Assembly: GCA_963795055.1 (NCBI GenBank) | Contig: CAWCGJ010000018.1 | Location: forward strand, 186,001 to 250,000 | From: JASHPR01 sp963795055 | GTDB lineage: Bacteria > Actinomycetota > Actinomycetes > Streptosporangiales > Streptosporangiaceae | Direction of reading: 5' to 3' | DNA: 64,000 bases | Part shown: positions 1-8,077 of the stretch, piece by piece | How positions within the stretch are numbered: the stretch's first letter is position 1 | Layout of the letters: every line of letters begins with the position of its first letter | Translations under genes and position numbers: made by a program | The notes under the pieces: generated by a model | Databases searched by the model: none | Seen by the model: only the letters and a program-made list of their open reading frames with translations | What the model was told of the DNA's origin: nothing

Positions 1-1032
1 CTGTTCGTGCTGTTCTATGCCAACAGCCTGAACAGGCCGATAGGTTTGATACATCAGGCCGGGGTCAGGTACGCCGTCGCGGCCACCTTCGTCATCCTGC
101 TGTTCGCCTCCGTGCTCGTGCACGAGCTCAGCCACTGCGTGGTGGCGCAGGCCTTCGGCCTGGCCGTGCGGCGGATCCTGCTGTACCCGCTCGGCGGATT
201 CTCCGAGATCGAGCAGGAGCCGCAGACCCCCGCACGGGAGTTCGCCGTCTCGGTGGTCGGACCGCTGACGTCGCTCGCGCTCGCGGGGTGCGGCTGGGGT
301 CTGGACGTGGCGCTCAACCCCAGCGGGATCCCCCGCTTGCTGATCGACCAGCTGATCCTCGCGAACCTCGTGCTCGGGGTGTTCAACCTGCTGCCGGGCC
401 TGCCGCTGGACGGCGGCCGGATCCTGCGCGCCGGGGTATGGAAGCTTACCGGCCGGCCGGGCACGGCCACGATCGCCGCCGCCTGGGCCGGCCGCGCGCT
501 GGCCGTGGCGTTGGTGGCCGTGCCGGTCCTGATGCTCGGCGGCAGGCTGAGCCTGACCAACACCTACGTGCTCTGGCTGGTCGTCATCGCGGTGTTCATG
601 TGGATGAGCTCGGGGCAGGCCATCCGGGCGGCCAAGGTCCGCGACCGGCTGCCCGGCCTGCAAGCCCGCAGGCTCGCGCGGCGGGCGATCGCGATCCCGG
701 GGAACATACCGCTGGCCGAGGCGATCCGGCGGGCGGACGAGGCGCAGGCGCGCGCGCTGGTCGTGGTCGACCACGACTCCACGCCGATCGCGATCGTCAA
801 CGAGACCTCGGTCATGGCCACCCCGCCGCAGCGCAGGCCCTGGATCGAGGTCGGCTCGCTAGCGCGGGCTCTCGAGCCGGGGATCGTGCTGTCCGCCGAC
901 CTGTCGGGGATGGAGCTCATCGAGGCGGTGCAGCGCTCCCCGGCCACCGAATACCTGCTCATCGAGCCCTCGGGCCAGGTGTTCGGCGTGCTCGCGACCA
1001 GCGACCTGGACCACGCCTTCGCCGGCGTGTAA
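1..1032 (+). CDS. M50-family site-2-type membrane zinc metalloprotease with CBS pair (5' end missing)
   Basis: The frame is open to the first base of the window, so the N-terminus, including the first membrane helix, lies outside. The HELSH zinc motif is at visible residues 41-45, and the NLLPGLPLDGG segment further on carries the third metal ligand, the standard pair of the M50 family. Hydrophobic helices surround both motifs. After about residue 225 the protein becomes soluble and resembles a degenerate CBS pair, as in the Rv2625c-type actinobacterial proteases. Family knowledge predicts intramembrane cleavage of a membrane or signalling protein; the substrate cannot be inferred. It stands in the same direction just upstream of trmI, separated by a short hairpin repeat. 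Confidence 0.85.
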   Translation: MFVLFYANSLNRPIGLIHQAGVRYAVAATFVILLFASVLVHELSHCVVAQAFGLAVRRILLYPLGGFSEIEQEPQTPAREFAVSVVGPLTSLALAGCGWGLDVALNPSGIPRLLIDQLILANLVLGVFNLLPGLPLDGGRILRAGVWKLTGRPGTATIAAAWAGRALAVALVAVPVLMLGGRLSLTNTYVLWLVVIAVFMWMSSGQAIRAAKVRDRLPGLQARRLARRAIAIPGNIPLAEAIRRADEAQARALVVVDHDSTPIAIVNETSVMATPPQRRPWIEVGSLARALEPGIVLSADLSGMELIEAVQRSPATEYLLIEPSGQVFGVLATSDLDHAFAGV

Positions 1033-1037
1033 GGCGG

Positions 1038-1066
1038 TATTAGCCCGGGGACAACCCCCGGAGCCT
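1038..1066. repeat. Short GC hairpin repeat (family 2), single copy
   Basis: Six bases after the M50 stop codon, CCCGGGG (1044-1050) and CCCCCGG (1055-1061) form a GC stem with the loop ACAA. The same block, starting GTATTAGCCCGGGG, recurs in reverse complement at about 21021-21045. It may act as a terminator for the protease gene, but there is no T-tract. Confidence 0.55.
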
Positions 1067-1137
1067 CCCGCCAGCCGCTCGGGCCGACCGCCAGGCCGTC
1101 GCGGCTGGCCTAGCCTCCGGCTGTCCGGCGCGTTGGC

Positions 1138-1143
1138 TAGCCT
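1138..1143 (+). promoter_or_regulatory. Candidate -10 element of a leaderless trmI transcript
   Basis: TAGCCT is followed by seven bases and then GTG at 1151, with no ribosome-binding sequence between. This spacing would put the transcription start on the start codon. No convincing -35 box was seen. Confidence 0.45.
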
Positions 1144-1150
1144 GTCCAGG

Positions 1151-2086
1151 GTGATCAGGCAGCCGCGCGGCCCGCTCGCCCCGGGCGACCAGGTTCAGCT
1201 CACCGACCCCAAGGGTCGCCGCCACCGGGTCATCCTGGAGGCGGGGCGGTCGTTCCACACCCACCGGGGCTCGCTAGCCCACGACGACATCATCGGCAGG
1301 CCCGAGGGCAGCGTGGTCGTCTCGTCCGGCGGTACCGCTTACGTGGTGTTGCGGCCGCTGCTGGCCGACTACACCCTGTCCATGACCCGCGGTGCCGCCG
1401 TGGTCTACCCCAAGGATGCCGGGCAGATCCTGGCCCAGGCCGACATCTTCGCCGGCGCCCGGGTCGTCGAGGCCGGGGCGGGCTCGGGTGCGCTGTCCTG
1501 TTGGCTGCTGCGGGCCGTGGGCGAGGGCGGGCTGCTGGTGTCCTACGAGCGCAGGGCCGACTTCGCCGAGATCGCGCGGCAGAACGTGGAGCGCTACTTC
1601 GGCGGCCCGCACCCGTCCTGGCGGCTGGTGACCGGCGAGCTGCCGGCCGACGGTGCCGCGGCCGGGCTGCGCGACGGCGACGCGTTCGACCGCGTCGTGC
1701 TGGACATGCTGGCCCCGTGGGAGTACGCCGACGCCTCGGCCCGGTCGCTGCGGGCCGGCGGGCTGGTCTGCTGCTACGTGGCTACCACCACGCAGCTGTC
1801 GCGCACCGTGGAGGCCCTGCGGGCGCAGGGCAGCTTCGACGAGCCCGCGGCGTGGGAATCGCTGCTGCGCGGCTGGCACGTCGACGGCCTCGCCGTCCGC
1901 CCCGAGCACCGCATGGTCGGCCACACCGGATTCCTGGTCACGGCCCGGCGGCTCGCGGACGGGGTGACCCCGCCGCCACGGCGGCGCCGGCCGTCCAAGG
2001 GCGCGCAGGCGGCCCAGGAGCAGGCCGACAGGGCCGGTGACGGGCACGCCGCGGGAGTTGCATCAGGAATTGCACCGGGAAGCTAA
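1151..2086 (+). CDS. trmI: tRNA (adenine-58-N1)-methyltransferase TrmI
   Basis: The 311-residue protein has the small N-terminal beta domain of the TrmI family followed by a Rossmann SAM-binding fold. The SAM motif VVEAGAGSGALS and the acidic motif VLDMLAPWE are visible. The family methylates A58 (and A57 in some species) in the T-loop of tRNA as a homotetramer. In actinobacteria it commonly sits directly upstream of the proteasomal ATPase gene, as here. A TTG at 1133 is in frame, but GTG at 1151 is preferred because a TAGCCT hexamer lies seven bases before it. The C-terminal 35 residues are a basic, low-complexity tail. Confidence 0.9.
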   Translation: MIRQPRGPLAPGDQVQLTDPKGRRHRVILEAGRSFHTHRGSLAHDDIIGRPEGSVVVSSGGTAYVVLRPLLADYTLSMTRGAAVVYPKDAGQILAQADIFAGARVVEAGAGSGALSCWLLRAVGEGGLLVSYERRADFAEIARQNVERYFGGPHPSWRLVTGELPADGAAAGLRDGDAFDRVVLDMLAPWEYADASARSLRAGGLVCCYVATTTQLSRTVEALRAQGSFDEPAAWESLLRGWHVDGLAVRPEHRMVGHTGFLVTARRLADGVTPPPRRRRPSKGAQAAQEQADRAGDGHAAGVASGIAPGS

Positions 2087-2210
2087 AACGCCACCTGGCT
2101 GTTCCCGGATCGTAACGGGAAAAGCCGACCCGGGGCCCGCCACAGGTTACGGAAGCTTCGCAGCTAGGTAAGGTCAAGAGTAAATCGGCTCTCGGGAGGG
2201 GGTGAGGGGC

Positions 2211-4016
2211 GTGGCCTCTCGCGACGACGGCGCGCGCGCCGGACGGTACGACGACGAGGTCAAGGTCCTGACCACTCAGATCTCCTTCCTCGAGGAGGAG
2301 ATCGCCGCTCTGCGCCGCAGGCTCGCGGATTCGCCACGGCAGACCAGGCTGCTCGAGGAGCGGCTTCGTGAGGCCGAGACGAATCTGGCCAGCGTCACCG
2401 GTCAGAACGAACGGCTCGTCAGTACCTTGCGCGAAGCACGCGACCAGATCGTGGCGCTGAAGGAAGAGGTGGACCGGCTGGCGCAGCCACCGTCGGGGTT
2501 CGGGATCTTCCTGCAGGCTTGCGAGGACGGCAGCGCGGACGTGTTCACCGGCGGCCGGAAGATGCGAGTGAGCGTGAGCCCGGGGATCGAGCTGGCCGAG
2601 CTGCGGCCCGGCCAGGAGGTCGTGCTCAACGAGGCGCTCAACGTGGTCATCGCCCAGGGCTACGAGACGATCGGCGAGGTCGTCATGCTCAAGGAGATCC
2701 TGGATGACGGGGACCGGGCGCTGGTGATCTCCCATGCCGACGAGGAGCGGATCGTGCGGCTGGCCGAGCCGCTGCGCCAGTCGACGCTGCGCGGCGGTGA
2801 CTCGCTGCTGCTGGAGCCGCGGTCGGGGTATGTGTACGAGCGCATCCCCAAGGCGGAGGTGGAGGAGCTGATCCTGGAGGAGGTCCCGGACATCACCTAC
2901 CGCGAGATCGGCGGCCTGGCCTCGCAGATCGAGCAGATCCGTGACGCGATCGAGCTGCCCTACCTGCACGCCGACCTGTTCAAGGAGCACCGGCTCAAGC
3001 CGCCGAAGGGGGTGCTGCTGTACGGGCCGCCCGGCTGTGGCAAGACCCTGATCGCCAAGGCCGTGGCAAACTCGCTGGCCAAGCAGGTCGCGGCGCGGAC
3101 CGCGGAGCAGGCCAGCGCCGACCCGGCCGTGGCCGCGGCCGGGCAGGCCAAGGAGGGCAAGAGCTTCTTCCTGAACATCAAGGGCCCGGAGCTGTTGAAC
3201 AAGTACGTCGGCGAGACCGAGCGGCACATCCGGCTGGTGTTCCAGCGGGCCCGGGAGAAGGCCAGCGAGGGCATGCCGGTCATCGTGTTCTTCGACGAGA
3301 TGGACTCGATCTTCCGCACCCGCGGGTCGGGGGTGTCCTCGGATGTGGAGAACACGATCGTGCCGCAGCTGCTGAGCGAGATCGACGGCGTCGAGGGCCT
3401 GGAGAACGTGATCGTGATCGGCGCGTCGAACCGGGAGGACATGATCGACCCGGCGATCCTGCGGCCGGGCCGGCTCGACGTCAAGATCAAGATCGAGCGG
3501 CCGGACGCCGAGGCGGCCAAGGACATCTTCTCCAAGTACGTGGTGGGCGCCCTGCCGCTGCACCCCGACGACCTGACCGAGCACGGCGGCTCGGCCGACG
3601 CCACGATCGAGGAGATGATCCAGCGCGTCGTCGAGCGCATGTACTCAGAGACCGAGGAGAACCGGTTCCTCGAGGTGACCTACGCCAACGGCGACAAGGA
3701 GGTCCTGTACTTCAAGGACTTCAACTCCGGGGCGATGATCGAGAACATCGTGGCCCGCGCGAAGAAGATGGCCATCAAGGAGTTCCTGGAGACCGGGCAG
3801 AAGGGCATCCGCATCGCCCACCTGCTGGCCGCGTGCGTCGACGAGTTCAGCGAGAACGAGGACCTGCCCAACACCACCAACCCCGACGACTGGGCCCGGA
3901 TCTCCGGCAAGAAGGGGGAGCGGATCGTCTACATCAGGACCCTGGTCTCCGGCAAGCACGGCACCGAGGCGGGACGGTCCATCGACACGGTGGCCAACAC
4001 CGGGCAGTACCTGTAG
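2211..4016 (+). CDS. mpa: Proteasome-associated AAA ATPase Mpa/ARC
   Basis: This 601-residue ring ATPase captures pupylated proteins, unfolds them and threads them into the 20S core. In order it has an N-terminal coiled coil (about residues 15-90) that binds Pup, OB-type interdomain folds, and an AAA domain with Walker A GPPGCGKT near residue 272 and Walker B VFFDEMD near residue 360. The C-terminus is the GQYL tail that docks on the core particle. GTG at 2211 is chosen over the in-frame GTG at 2202 because GGAGG at 2195-2199 is only two bases from 2202 but eleven from 2211. It is separated from trmI by 124 bases and from dop by a structured repeat. Confidence 0.95.
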   Translation: MASRDDGARAGRYDDEVKVLTTQISFLEEEIAALRRRLADSPRQTRLLEERLREAETNLASVTGQNERLVSTLREARDQIVALKEEVDRLAQPPSGFGIFLQACEDGSADVFTGGRKMRVSVSPGIELAELRPGQEVVLNEALNVVIAQGYETIGEVVMLKEILDDGDRALVISHADEERIVRLAEPLRQSTLRGGDSLLLEPRSGYVYERIPKAEVEELILEEVPDITYREIGGLASQIEQIRDAIELPYLHADLFKEHRLKPPKGVLLYGPPGCGKTLIAKAVANSLAKQVAARTAEQASADPAVAAAGQAKEGKSFFLNIKGPELLNKYVGETERHIRLVFQRAREKASEGMPVIVFFDEMDSIFRTRGSGVSSDVENTIVPQLLSEIDGVEGLENVIVIGASNREDMIDPAILRPGRLDVKIKIERPDAEAAKDIFSKYVVGALPLHPDDLTEHGGSADATIEEMIQRVVERMYSETEENRFLEVTYANGDKEVLYFKDFNSGAMIENIVARAKKMAIKEFLETGQKGIRIAHLLAACVDEFSENEDLPNTTNPDDWARISGKKGERIVYIRTLVSGKHGTEAGRSIDTVANTGQYL

Positions 4017-4088
4017 CCGGGCCGACGCGGGATAAGTGCGGGCGCACCTGGGCACGATGGCGGTATGTCGGCACTAGGCTCTGATGTA

Positions 4089-4192
4089 TGAGCGACCCGG
4101 AGGGACGCGGCGCCGCCTGGACTGAGGAGCGAGGGAGCTTGCGACCGAGCGACGAGGGAAGGCGGTGCCTCAGGGCGCCCCGGAGGCGAGCG
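4089..4192 (+). repeat. Structured intergenic repeat (family 1), copy A
   Basis: This is one of four related elements in the window, here filling the gap between mpa and dop. It begins TGAGCGACCCGG and ends GGAGGCGAGCG. Arm GCGCCGCC (4110-4117) pairs with GGCGGTGC (4161-4168), with one G-U wobble. The same stem in other copies is CCGCCGTC with GACGGCGG, so both sides changed together. It is oriented with transcription. It is the most diverged copy, and the outer stem is weaker here. Confidence 0.8.
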
Positions 4193-4203
4193 GGTAACAC
4201 GGC

Positions 4204-5721
4204 ATGAGCGTGCGGCGAGTTATGGGCACGGAGACCGAGTACGGCATCGCCGTGCCCGGTCAGCCGGGCGCGAACGCGATGGTAACTTCCTCCCAGGTCG
4301 TCAATGCCTACCAGGCGGCTAAGTCCGCCCGGGCCCGGCGGGCCCGGTGGGATTTCGAGGAGGAGAACCCGCTACGCGACGCCCGCGGGTTCGACCTGGC
4401 CCGCGACGCCGCGGACTCGGCCCAGCTCACCGACGAGGACCTGGGGCTGGCCAACGTGATCCTCACCAACGGCGCCCGGCTGTACGTGGATCACGCCCAC
4501 CCGGAGTACTCGGCGCCCGAGTGCACCAACCCGCTGGACGCCGTGATCTGGGACAAGGCGGGCGAGCGGGTGATGGCGGAGGCGGCCACCCGGGCCGGGT
4601 CCATGCCCACCGGGTCCGCGATCCAGCTGTACAAGAACAACACCGACAACAAGGGCGCCTCGTACGGCTGCCACGAGAACTACCTGATGAGCCGGGCCAC
4701 CCCGTTCGCCGACATCGTGCGGCACCTCACCCCGTTCTTCGTGTCCCGCCAGGTGGTCTGCGGGGCCGGCCGGGTCGGCCGCGGCGCCGACGGCCGGGAC
4801 GAGGGGTTCCAGATCAGCCAGCGCGCCGACTTCTTCGAGGTCGAGGTCGGCCTGGAGACCACGCTGAAGCGCCCGATCATCAACACCCGCGACGAACCGC
4901 ACGCCGACCCGGAGAAGTACCGCCGCCTGCACGTGATCATCGGCGACGCGAACATGAGCGAGATCTCCAGCTACCTCAAGCTCGGCACGACCGCGCTGGT
5001 GCTGGCGATGATCGAGGACCGGTTCCTCGGCTCCGACCTCGCGATCGAGGCCCCGGTGGCCGAGCTGCGAGCTATCTCCCACGACCCGGCCTGCCGGCAC
5101 CTGGTGGCGCTGCGCGACGGCCGACGGATGACCGCGGTCCAACTCCAGCTCGAATACCTGGACCTGGCCCGCAAGTACACCGAGGACCGGTTCGGCGCGG
5201 ACGTCGACGACATGACCAGGGACGTGCTCGACCGCTGGGAATCGGTGCTGACCAGGCTCGGCGAGAACCCGATGCTCTGCTCGCGGGAGCTGGACTGGGT
5301 GACCAAGCTGGAGATCCTCGAGGGCTACCGGGCCCGGGACGGCCTGGCCTGGACCCATCCGCAACTGCAGCTGGTCGACCTGCAGTACGCCGACATCCGG
5401 CCGGAACGCGGCCTGTACAACCGGCTCGCCGCCCGGGGCCGGATGCTCCGGCTGGTGGACGAGCAGGACGTGACCCGCGCCATGGACTACCCGCCCGACG
5501 ACACCCGGGCCTACTTCCGCGGCCGCTGCCTGCGCCAGTACCCGGACGCGGTGGCCGCGGCCTCCTGGGACTCGGTGATCTTCGACATCCCCGGCCGGGA
5601 GTCGCTGCAGCGGGTGCCGACGCTGGAGCCGCTGCGCGGCACCAAGGCGCACGTGGGCGACCTGCTCGACCGCTGCGAGACCGCCACTGAGCTGGTCGGG
5701 GCGCTCACCGGCCAGGGGTGA
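4204..5721 (+). CDS. dop: Pup deamidase/depupylase Dop
   Basis: Dop converts the C-terminal glutamine of Pup to glutamate so that PafA can ligate it, and also removes Pup from substrates. The 505-residue length fits Dop. It opens with the family signature RVMGTETEYGIAVPG and contains the insertion after GANAMVTSSQVV (the Dop loop region) that distinguishes Dop from PafA. It shares the glutamine-synthetase-like fold: YKNNTDNKGASYGCHENY and RPIINTRDEPHAD line the nucleotide and metal site and are matched in PafA at 9560. ATG at 4204 lies just after repeat copy A. The next gene but one downstream is pup's partner protease, so the order mpa-dop-pup-prcB-prcA is canonical. Confidence 0.96.
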   Translation: MSVRRVMGTETEYGIAVPGQPGANAMVTSSQVVNAYQAAKSARARRARWDFEEENPLRDARGFDLARDAADSAQLTDEDLGLANVILTNGARLYVDHAHPEYSAPECTNPLDAVIWDKAGERVMAEAATRAGSMPTGSAIQLYKNNTDNKGASYGCHENYLMSRATPFADIVRHLTPFFVSRQVVCGAGRVGRGADGRDEGFQISQRADFFEVEVGLETTLKRPIINTRDEPHADPEKYRRLHVIIGDANMSEISSYLKLGTTALVLAMIEDRFLGSDLAIEAPVAELRAISHDPACRHLVALRDGRRMTAVQLQLEYLDLARKYTEDRFGADVDDMTRDVLDRWESVLTRLGENPMLCSRELDWVTKLEILEGYRARDGLAWTHPQLQLVDLQYADIRPERGLYNRLAARGRMLRLVDEQDVTRAMDYPPDDTRAYFRGRCLRQYPDAVAAASWDSVIFDIPGRESLQRVPTLEPLRGTKAHVGDLLDRCETATELVGALTGQG

Positions 5722-5856
5722 CGGGGCACCGCCGGACCCGTGCCGCGACATCCCGGTTCGGTACCGATGCCGGATGGCAGGATTGGGCAGGCCGCCCGCG
5801 GGCGAGGATAGCGTTGAGGCTGCGGGGCGGTTCCCGCGGATCACGGAGGTTGGGGC

Positions 5857-6069
5857 ATGGCGACGAACAACACCGGCGGCCAGCGTCAGACGGCTCCTCG
5901 GCGCAGCGAGGAGGAGCAGGATACCGCGCCGCAGGCAACCGAGGACGTCAAGGAGCGCCAGGACAAGCTCACCGACGACGTCGACGCGATCCTGGACGAG
6001 ATCGACGAGGTGCTCGAAGAGAACGCCGAGGAGTTCGTCCGGTCGTACGTACAGAAGGGCGGCCAATGA
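5857..6069 (+). CDS. pup: Prokaryotic ubiquitin-like protein Pup
   Basis: This 70-residue, acidic, largely disordered protein is the tag of the pupylation system. The central DDVDAILDEIDEVLEENAEE helix region binds the Mpa coiled coil. The C-terminus is Gly-Gly-Gln, so it needs deamidation by Dop before PafA can attach it to lysines. Lys is present just before the C-terminus (QKGGQ). GGAGGTTGG stands before the ATG. A weak TTGGGC / GATAGC promoter pair may lie about 60 bases upstream. It is followed after 82 bases by prcB. Confidence 0.97.
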   Translation: MATNNTGGQRQTAPRRSEEEQDTAPQATEDVKERQDKLTDDVDAILDEIDEVLEENAEEFVRSYVQKGGQ

Positions 6070-6151
6070 GGTAAGGCCCGGGGGGGCCGCGGCCGCGCCG
6101 GCGGCAGTAGGGTCACATCATCACCAGACGCGTACTAACGGAAGGATCCGC

Positions 6152-7075
6152 GTGGGCGCTGATTCTTACGATTCTTACGGACGGTGGCACCCGGGGGCTT
6201 ACCTGAGCCCGGGTACCTCGTCGTTCACCGACTTCCTCGCGACGGCAGCCCCCGACCTGCTGCCGCAGGCCGCCGGGCCCGCAGGGCCCGGGTCATCGGA
6301 CGCGGGCGGGCCGAGCTCGCTCGCGCGCGACCTGCCGCACGGGACCACGATCGTCGCCGCGGCCTGCGACGGCGGCGTGGTCATGGCCGGGGACCGCCGG
6401 GCCACCGCCGGGAACATGATCATGCAGCGTGACATCGACAAGGTGTTCCGCAGCGACGAGTTCTCCGCCATCGGGGTTTCGGGCGTGGCCGGCATCGGGG
6501 TCGAGCTGATCCGGCTGTTCCAGGTCGAGCTGGAGCACTACGAGAAGATCGAGGGCCATGCCCTGTCCCTGGACGGCAAGGCCAACCGGCTGGCCGGCCT
6601 GGTCCGCGGGAACATCGGCGGCGCGATGCAGGGCCTGGTCGTGGTGCCGCTGTTCTGCGGGTACGACGAGGACTCCGATCACGGCCGGATCTTCAGCTAC
6701 GACGTGGCCGGCGGCCGGTACGAGGAGCACCGGTTCTACGCGATCGGGTCCGGCTCGGTGTTCGCCCGCGGCTCGCTGAAGAAGCTCTACCGGGACGGCA
6801 TGCCGGCCGAGGACACCGTGCTGGCCGTCATGGAGGCGCTGTATGACGCGGCCGACGACGACTCGGCCACCGGCGGCCCGGACGTGACCAGGCGCCTGTA
6901 CCCGGTGGTCGCGACGGTGACTGCCGACGGCTTCGAGCGGCTGACCGACGAGGCCGCCGGGGAGTACGCCCGGACGGTCGTCGAAGGCCGGATGGCCGAC
7001 CCCGACGGCCCGCCCGCGCCGCTGCGCGCGGCCCTCACCCCGAACGGGTCGCGCGGCGCGCTGCCCTCGCGTTAA
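6152..7075 (+). CDS. prcB: 20S proteasome beta subunit PrcB
   Basis: This is the catalytic subunit of the 20S core. The GTG at 6152 follows GGAAGGA at 6140-6146 with a five-base gap; an open frame upstream is not translated sense. A 64-residue propeptide ends at the HG|TTIVAA junction, which exposes Thr65 as the N-terminal nucleophile of the mature 243-residue subunit. GDRRATAGNMI, with conserved Asp and Arg near the active site, and the DKVF lysine segment support activity. The 82-base gap after pup contains TAGGGT, which could be an internal promoter. PrcA follows 76 bases downstream. Confidence 0.96.
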   Translation: MGADSYDSYGRWHPGAYLSPGTSSFTDFLATAAPDLLPQAAGPAGPGSSDAGGPSSLARDLPHGTTIVAAACDGGVVMAGDRRATAGNMIMQRDIDKVFRSDEFSAIGVSGVAGIGVELIRLFQVELEHYEKIEGHALSLDGKANRLAGLVRGNIGGAMQGLVVVPLFCGYDEDSDHGRIFSYDVAGGRYEEHRFYAIGSGSVFARGSLKKLYRDGMPAEDTVLAVMEALYDAADDDSATGGPDVTRRLYPVVATVTADGFERLTDEAAGEYARTVVEGRMADPDGPPAPLRAALTPNGSRGALPSR

Positions 7076-7097
7076 CCAGTCCATCCCCGGCCCGACC

Positions 7098-7136
7098 AGC
7101 ACAGTCCTGACGAGCACAGTTCCCGACTAGCACAGT
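7098..7136 (+). repeat. Three direct AGCACAGT repeats before prcA
   Basis: The octamer AGCACAGT occurs at 7098-7105, 7113-7120 and 7129-7136, at intervals of 15 and 16 bases, filling the gap between prcB and prcA. It may be a simple duplication or a binding array. No known regulator motif was recognised. Confidence 0.5.
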
Positions 7137-7151
7137 GAGGAAGCCCCAGCG

Positions 7152-7982
7152 GTGACGATGCCGTTCTACGTCTCGCCCGAGCAGGCGATGAAGGACAAGG
7201 CGGACTACGCGCGCAAGGCCATCACGCGCATCCGCAGCGGCGTCGTGATGGCCTGCGACGCGGGAATCTTGTTTATCGCGCCGAACCCGTCCCGGGCCCT
7301 GCGGAAGTTCAGCGAGATCTACGACCGGATCGCGTTCGCGGCCGTGGGCCGGTACAACGAGTTCGAGAACCTGCGCAAGGCCGGGGTCCGCTTCGCCGAC
7401 ATGACCGGATTCCAGTACGACCGCCAGGACGTCAGCGCCCGCGCGCTGGCCAACTGGTACGCCCAGCTGCTCGGCACCATCTTCACCGACAGCCCCAAGC
7501 CCTACGAGGTCGAGATCGTGGTCGCCGAGGTGGGGAAGACCGCCGACGACGACGAGCTCTACCGGATCACCTTCGACGGCTCGGTCGCCGACGAGCGCGG
7601 CTTCGTGGTCATCGGCGGCCAGGCCGACCAGGTGGCCGCGGTGCTCAAGGACCAGTACCGCGACAGGATGACGCTGGAGGGAGCGTTCACCGTCGCCATC
7701 GCCGCCCTGGGCAGCCAAAGCAACGGCGACCGCCCGGAAGTCACGGCCACGCAGCTCGAGGTCGCCCTGCTGGACCGGGCCAGGCCGCACCGGACCTTCC
7801 GGCGGCTCACCGGTGCCCGCCTGGAGGGGCTCCTGGCCGGGACCATCGGGGGCGGGAAGACCGAAGCCATCGCCGGCCAGAAGGCCGAGCAGGCCGCGGA
7901 GGACGCCGAGGGCGACGACGAGAGCGCGGGCGACGCGGGAGAGGCCGGGCCAGCGCCTGGAGCACCGGAAGGCAAGGGCTAG
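7152..7982 (+). CDS. prcA: 20S proteasome alpha subunit PrcA
   Basis: The 276-residue alpha subunit forms the outer heptameric rings that gate the core and dock Mpa. The N-terminal MPFYVSPEQAMKDKADYARK stretch is the gating tail and first helix typical of actinobacterial PrcA. The RSGVVMACDAGILFIA and YDRIAFAAVGRYNEFE segments are the conserved proteasome alpha core. There is no N-terminal catalytic Thr. The last 45 residues are an acidic, Ala/Glu-rich tail that is poorly conserved in the family. GTG at 7152 is used, with a second ATG two codons later as the alternative. Confidence 0.95.
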   Translation: MTMPFYVSPEQAMKDKADYARKAITRIRSGVVMACDAGILFIAPNPSRALRKFSEIYDRIAFAAVGRYNEFENLRKAGVRFADMTGFQYDRQDVSARALANWYAQLLGTIFTDSPKPYEVEIVVAEVGKTADDDELYRITFDGSVADERGFVVIGGQADQVAAVLKDQYRDRMTLEGAFTVAIAALGSQSNGDRPEVTATQLEVALLDRARPHRTFRRLTGARLEGLLAGTIGGGKTEAIAGQKAEQAAEDAEGDDESAGDAGEAGPAPGAPEGKG

Positions 7983-8077
7983 GCGCGGGCCGTGCCGGCA
8001 GGAACGGGGAGCCGGCCGGGGTAATGTCGAAGGCGTGACAGGCCGCCGGGCCTGCCGCCTGCGACGGAGGAGGGAAC

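Noticed and set aside
2074..2130. A GGGAA / TTCCC inverted pair around the trmI stop as a terminator
   Set aside because: The loop is about 20 bases and the stem only five or six pairs, too weak to call.
1938..3584. A 548-residue minus-strand frame
   Set aside because: It is the antisense shadow of mpa and the end of trmI, with no recognisable domain.
5774..6151. A 126-residue extension upstream of prcB
   Set aside because: It overlaps pup in another frame. The ribosome-binding site and propeptide length favour GTG 6152.
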